Below, in pieces: positions 5,264 to 7,730 of a stretch of DNA of 7,730 nt. The notes under the pieces were generated by a model. That model did not search any database. It had not been told where the DNA came from and was given only the letters and a program-made list of their open reading frames with translations. The stretch is from Lysobacteraceae bacterium (GTDB taxonomy: Bacteria; Patescibacteriota; Patescibacteriia; JAACEG01). The position numbers and the translations under genes are program-made. The stretch is taken from contig JAACEG010000024.1 of the NCBI GenBank assembly GCA_011682665.1, forward strand, positions 1 through 7,730, written 5' to 3'. Position 1 is the stretch's first letter. Each line of letters begins with the position of its first letter.

Positions 5264-6346
5264 ATGAATTATTATAAAGTTTTAGGTGTGGAAAAAAATG
5301 CTTCACAAGACGAAATTAAAAAAGCTTTTAGAAAATTAGCACATAAATATCATCCTGATAAAAAGGGTGGAGATGAAAAAAAGTTTAAAGAAATCAATGA
5401 AGCTTATCAGGTACTTTCTGATATAAATAAAAGAAAGCAATATGACCAATTTGGAAGCTCTTTTAACCAAGGCGCTCCTGGGGGGGGAGCTGGGTTTAGC
5501 GGGTTTAGTGGGTTTGAAGGTTTTTCTAATGGTTTCCATAATGTTAATCAAGAGGATTTTGAATTCGATTTGGGAGATATTTTTTCTGATTTTTTTGGGG
5601 GAGGGAGAGCTAAAAGAGCCAAGAGAGGCAGAGATATAGAAGTTGATATAGAGATTGATTTTATAGATATGATGACCGGTATTGAAAAAACAATTCGTTT
5701 GTCAAGAAATGTTGTCTGTCCAAGATGTTCAGGCTCGGGAGCAGAGCCAGGCGCAAGAATGATAATTTGTCCAGTTTGTAACGGGAGAGGTAAAATAGAA
5801 CAAATAAAAAACACAATTTTTGGATCAATAAGAACCCAGTCTGTTTGTCCAAGATGTAAAGGTGAAGGAAAAATTCCAGAAAAAAAATGTACTCAATGTA
5901 AGGGAGTTGGGGTAATAAAAGATATTGAAGAAATCAAAGTGAAAATTCCTGCTGGAATTAATAATAACGAAACAATAAAAATATCTGGGAAAGGTGAAGC
6001 AATAAAAGGCGGATTAGCAGGGGATTGTTATGTAAATATTCATATTCGTCCAAACATTAAATTCAAACGAGTTGATTATAATTTAGAAACAACAAAACAA
6101 ATAAAATTAAGCCAGGCGATTTTGGGAGATAAAATAGAAATAGAAACTCCTTTAGAAAGAGTGAGAATGAAAATTCCGTCAGGAACCCAGTCTGGTCGAG
6201 AATTTATTTTGCGCGGAAAAGGTATTCCCTATTTAAGGGGTTTTGGAAAAGGTAATTTAATTGTTAAGATAATTGTCAAGATTCCAGATAAATTAACTTT
6301 TAAACAAAAAAGATTAATAAAAGAGATAAGAGAAGAAGGACTTTAA
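5264..6346 (+). CDS. dnaJ: DnaJ, Hsp40 co-chaperone (type I)
   Basis: DnaJ delivers clients to DnaK and stimulates its ATPase through the J domain. Of 360 residues, 1-64 are the J domain with the catalytic HPD at 30-32. About 65-114 are the G/F-rich linker ([15 protein letters not shown]). About 150-216 form the zinc-binding domain with all four CxxCxGxG repeats (C152/C155, C169/C172, C195/C198, C209/C212). The rest is the pair of C-terminal client-binding domains, with [20 protein letters not shown] and [19 protein letters not shown] as landmarks. It is a complete, slightly short type I DnaJ. It follows the DUF3467 gene by 34 bases and is followed at once by a membrane protein gene. The start codon lies in AT-only dyads (5249-5274), with no Shine-Dalgarno. 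Confidence 0.98.
   Translation: MNYYKVLGVEKNASQDEIKKAFRKLAHKYHPDKKGGDEKKFKEINEAYQVLSDINKRKQYDQFGSSFNQGAPGGGAGFSGFSGFEGFSNGFHNVNQEDFEFDLGDIFSDFFGGGRAKRAKRGRDIEVDIEIDFIDMMTGIEKTIRLSRNVVCPRCSGSGAEPGARMIICPVCNGRGKIEQIKNTIFGSIRTQSVCPRCKGEGKIPEKKCTQCKGVGVIKDIEEIKVKIPAGINNNETIKISGKGEAIKGGLAGDCYVNIHIRPNIKFKRVDYNLETTKQIKLSQAILGDKIEIETPLERVRMKIPSGTQSGREFILRGKGIPYLRGFGKGNLIVKIIVKIPDKLTFKQKRLIKEIREEGL
5480..5512 (+). other. Potential G-quadruplex with G8 run in dnaJ
   Basis: Eight consecutive Gs (5480-5487) are followed by AGCT-GGG-TTTAGC-GGG-TTTAGT-GGG, so four G-tracts of at least three are joined by loops of 4, 6 and 6 bases. This fits the usual G3+N1-7 quadruplex rule. It lies on the coding strand, hence in the mRNA, and encodes residues 73-83 of the G/F linker. 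The G8 run is also a possible slippage site. Confidence 0.7.
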
Positions 6347-6364
6347 TTGCTAGTAACTAAACTT

Positions 6365-6937
6365 ATGTTTTTTTTATTATTAAAAATTTCTTATATTTTT
6401 ATAATGGCGTTAGTTTTGGCGATTTTAGAAGTGCAAATTGAAGGCGCGAATGGTTGGGCAGCTAATTTGCCGACTTGGCGTCCTTCAGAAAAAAAGAAAT
6501 ATGTTAAATTTTTTAAAAAGGTTATGGGTGGCAAAGAGATGACTGGTTATCATCTTTCTATGTTTTCTTTTGTAATACTAATTTTTCATTTTCCTTTCTT
6601 TTTTAGAACGGAATGGAATTTAATTTCTGAATTAGATATCCTATCTATTTTTTTTCTTTTTATTGTTGTTTGGGATTATCTTTGGTTTGTTGTTAACCCT
6701 TCATTCACCATCAAAAATTTTCGACATGATTATATTTTTTGGCACAAAAAATGGCTTTTTGGATTACCTTTGGATTACTGGTTTTCAGTCTTTATTTCCT
6801 TTTTGATAGCTATTATTATTAGCTTTTTCTTTCTAGAAAGTTATATAATTATTTGGTTGATTATGCTTTTTGTTTTTATTGTTTTAACTCTAATTTTGAA
6901 ATTTTCAATTAAAATATTAAAACCAGAATGGGAATAA
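6365..6937 (+). CDS. Multi-pass membrane protein of unknown function
   Basis: I do not recognise a named family. From ATG 6365 the protein has 190 residues and about five hydrophobic spans (about 2-21, 64-80, 90-110, 139-157 and 160-180), so it is an inner-membrane protein. Between spans 1 and 2 is a polar loop with EGANGWAANLPTWR (26-39) and a lysine-rich stretch. After span 3 come the aromatic motifs WDYLWFVVNPSF (103-114) and WHKKWLFGLPLDYW (126-139), whose W, H, N, P and D residues look like conserved functional positions and not mere membrane filler. A TTG at 6347, directly after the dnaJ stop, is a rival start: it has AAGGA (6336-6340) 6 bases upstream and would add six residues. Either way the gene is coupled to dnaJ. 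No enzyme or transporter signature is visible. Confidence 0.85.
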   Translation: MFFLLLKISYIFIMALVLAILEVQIEGANGWAANLPTWRPSEKKKYVKFFKKVMGGKEMTGYHLSMFSFVILIFHFPFFFRTEWNLISELDILSIFFLFIVVWDYLWFVVNPSFTIKNFRHDYIFWHKKWLFGLPLDYWFSVFISFLIAIIISFFFLESYIIIWLIMLFVFIVLTLILKFSIKILKPEWE

Positions 6938-7245
6938 GATAGGATTGGAGAATTGGTTTTACGCTATCTATCTAATCTGATGATAAAATCAGGAAAGTAA
7001 AATATTACAATATTCAAAATTTTCAATTTTCAATGATACAATTTCCAATTCGTAATTGATAATTCCTTTAAATTACGAAATATATCAATTGTCATTCCCG
7101 CGAAGGCGGGAATCTCGTTTCACATAATGAACATGGGATTCCTCCCGATGAATATCGTGACGGGAATGACAGGGGGTGAGATAAAAATTATTTCATTGAA
7201 AATTGTAAATTGATTGAAAATTGAAAATTGTAAATTTAAAAATCT
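6938..7245. other. Non-coding gap with nested inverted repeats
   Basis: These 308 bases contain no gene. Near the start is a weak 5-bp dyad (CTGAT 6977-6981 with ATCAG 6988-6992). AT-rich words of the TTGAAAAT kind form a left flank (about 7004-7080) and a right flank (about 7190-7235) in opposite orientation, with a perfect 16-bp inverted match between 7019-7034 and 7213-7228. The GC-rich element at 7091-7170 sits between them. No clear promoter for the HIT gene could be found. Confidence 0.65.
7091..7170. repeat. MITE-like palindromic element with GTCATTCCCG ends
   Basis: The terminal inverted repeats GTCATTCCCG (7091-7100) and CGGGAATGAC (7161-7170) bound an 80-base element. The left end also forms its own hairpin, ATTCCCGC-GAAG-GCGGGAAT (7094-7113). 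The right half has TCCCG (7143-7147) facing CGGGA (7161-7165). GTCATTCCCGCGAAGGCGGGAATC is a very common bacterial intergenic repeat type. There is no coding content and no clear target-site duplication, so mobility is inferred from structure only. Confidence 0.75.
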
Positions 7246-7653
7246 ATGGATTGTATATTTTGCAAAATTATAAAAGGAGAAATCCCTTGTTATAAAGTTT
7301 ACGAAAACAAGGATTTTTTTGCTTTTTTAGATATTCGTCCACTTAACCCCGGACATACCTTAATCATTCCTAAAAAACATTATCGTTGGGTTTGGGATGT
7401 TCCAAATATCGGAGAATACTATAAAGTTGTTAGAAAAATTGCCAGGGCGATTAAAAAAGCATTTAAGACAGATTATGTTGTAAGCTTGATTTTTGGAGAG
7501 GAAATTGAACACGCGCATATTTGGCTGGTCCCTAGGTTTAAAAATGATGGGCATGGCGCGTCTATTGATTTAAAAAATGTTAAACAGTTAAGTGAGCAAG
7601 AAATGAAAAATTCAGCAAAAAAAATTATAGATCAATTAAATAGGGGCTGGTGA
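7246..7653 (+). CDS. HIT-family protein (histidine-triad nucleotide-binding type)
   Basis: HIT proteins are small cytoplasmic nucleotide hydrolases or transferases, often acting on nucleoside phosphoramidates or dinucleotides. The 135-residue length is typical. DCIFCKIIKGEIP (2-14) carries the paired cysteines C3 and C6 usual in this subfamily. VYENKDFFAFLDIRPLNPGH (18-37) and TLIIPKKHY (38-46) form the nucleotide-binding sheet. The active-site stretch is EHAHIWLVPRF (88-98): H89 and the catalytic middle His H91 are present, but the third His of the HxHxHxx triad is Trp (W93). The C-terminal half is degenerate relative to classic HINT proteins. Substrate cannot be assigned. It starts 7 bases after a run of AT repeats, has no Shine-Dalgarno, and is 308 bases from the chaperone genes, so it is probably a separate unit. 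Confidence 0.9.
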   Translation: MDCIFCKIIKGEIPCYKVYENKDFFAFLDIRPLNPGHTLIIPKKHYRWVWDVPNIGEYYKVVRKIARAIKKAFKTDYVVSLIFGEEIEHAHIWLVPRFKNDGHGASIDLKNVKQLSEQEMKNSAKKIIDQLNRGW

Positions 7654-7730
7654 CGAGAGCCGTTTCTACTGCAATTTTCATCTTTTGGCCAAATTTTCTT
7701 CAAATTTTTTTACCTTACCTTAGGGTAGGC
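7654..7730. other. Downstream flank, no gene seen
   Basis: All three reverse-strand frames entering from the window edge stop within about 20 bases, and no + frame starts and stays open. It holds a TTTGGCCAAA palindrome (7684-7693) and, at the edge, an imperfect dyad CCTTACC/GGGTAGG. Neither forms a clear terminator. Confidence 0.5.

Noticed and set aside
5442..5639. 65-residue + strand ORF overlapping dnaJ in another frame
   Set aside because: It lies wholly inside the dnaJ G/F region and adjoining codons, which are clearly coding in the dnaJ frame. The peptide shows no family features.
7654..7730. Start of a reverse-strand gene encoding MKIAVETALVTSPYLIDL
   Set aside because: The frame stops after 18 residues, mostly within the antisense of the HIT gene end, and has no support.

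Overview
The window is an AT-rich bacterial heat-shock locus, with every convincing gene on the + strand: hrcA, grpE, an Hsp20 small heat-shock gene, dnaK, a DUF3467 gene, dnaJ, a multi-pass membrane protein and a HIT-family protein. Short lysine-rich proteins, a very compact HrcA, almost no Shine-Dalgarno sequences and GC-rich palindromic repeats between genes suggest a Patescibacteria/CPR (Parcubacteria-like) genome. This is inference from style and content, because no taxonomic marker such as rRNA is present. Genes end in TAA or TGA at the expected family ends, so the ordinary bacterial code fits.

Layout. Bases 1-48 look like the tail of an upstream gene. A strong sigma-A-type promoter (87-114) is followed at once by a perfect CIRCE operator (119-145), then hrcA (197-880). 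grpE (1008-1508) has its own weak candidate promoter. Bases 1509-1956 are non-coding and packed with hairpin-forming repeats. They end in a TATAAT box and a long A/U-rich imperfect hairpin that stops 6 bases before the hsp20 start. hsp20 (1957-2391) is followed by another copy of the same repeat, another TATAAT and a perfect 28-bp palindrome before dnaK (2574-4523). A second repeat-rich gap (4524-4905) holds a CCTGCCGGCAGG palindrome and a 14-base direct repeat. DUF3467 (4906-5229), dnaJ (5264-6346) and the membrane protein (6365-6937) are closely packed and probably co-transcribed. A third gap (6938-7245) holds a MITE-like inverted-repeat element nested in AT-rich inverted repeats. The HIT gene (7246-7653) follows, then 77 bases in which I see no gene.

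How it works together. DnaK, DnaJ and GrpE form the Hsp70 folding machine, and Hsp20 holds unfolded clients for it. HrcA represses through CIRCE and is the obvious local regulator. Only hrcA carries CIRCE, so the genes behind repeat-rich gaps must either be read through from it or use other control. The hairpin at hsp20 (a candidate RNA thermometer) and the palindrome at dnaK are the best candidates for that other control. I find no new defence or mobile system. The interest lies in the regulatory DNA, the shortened HrcA, the DUF3467 and membrane genes tied to dnaJ, and the repeat families.
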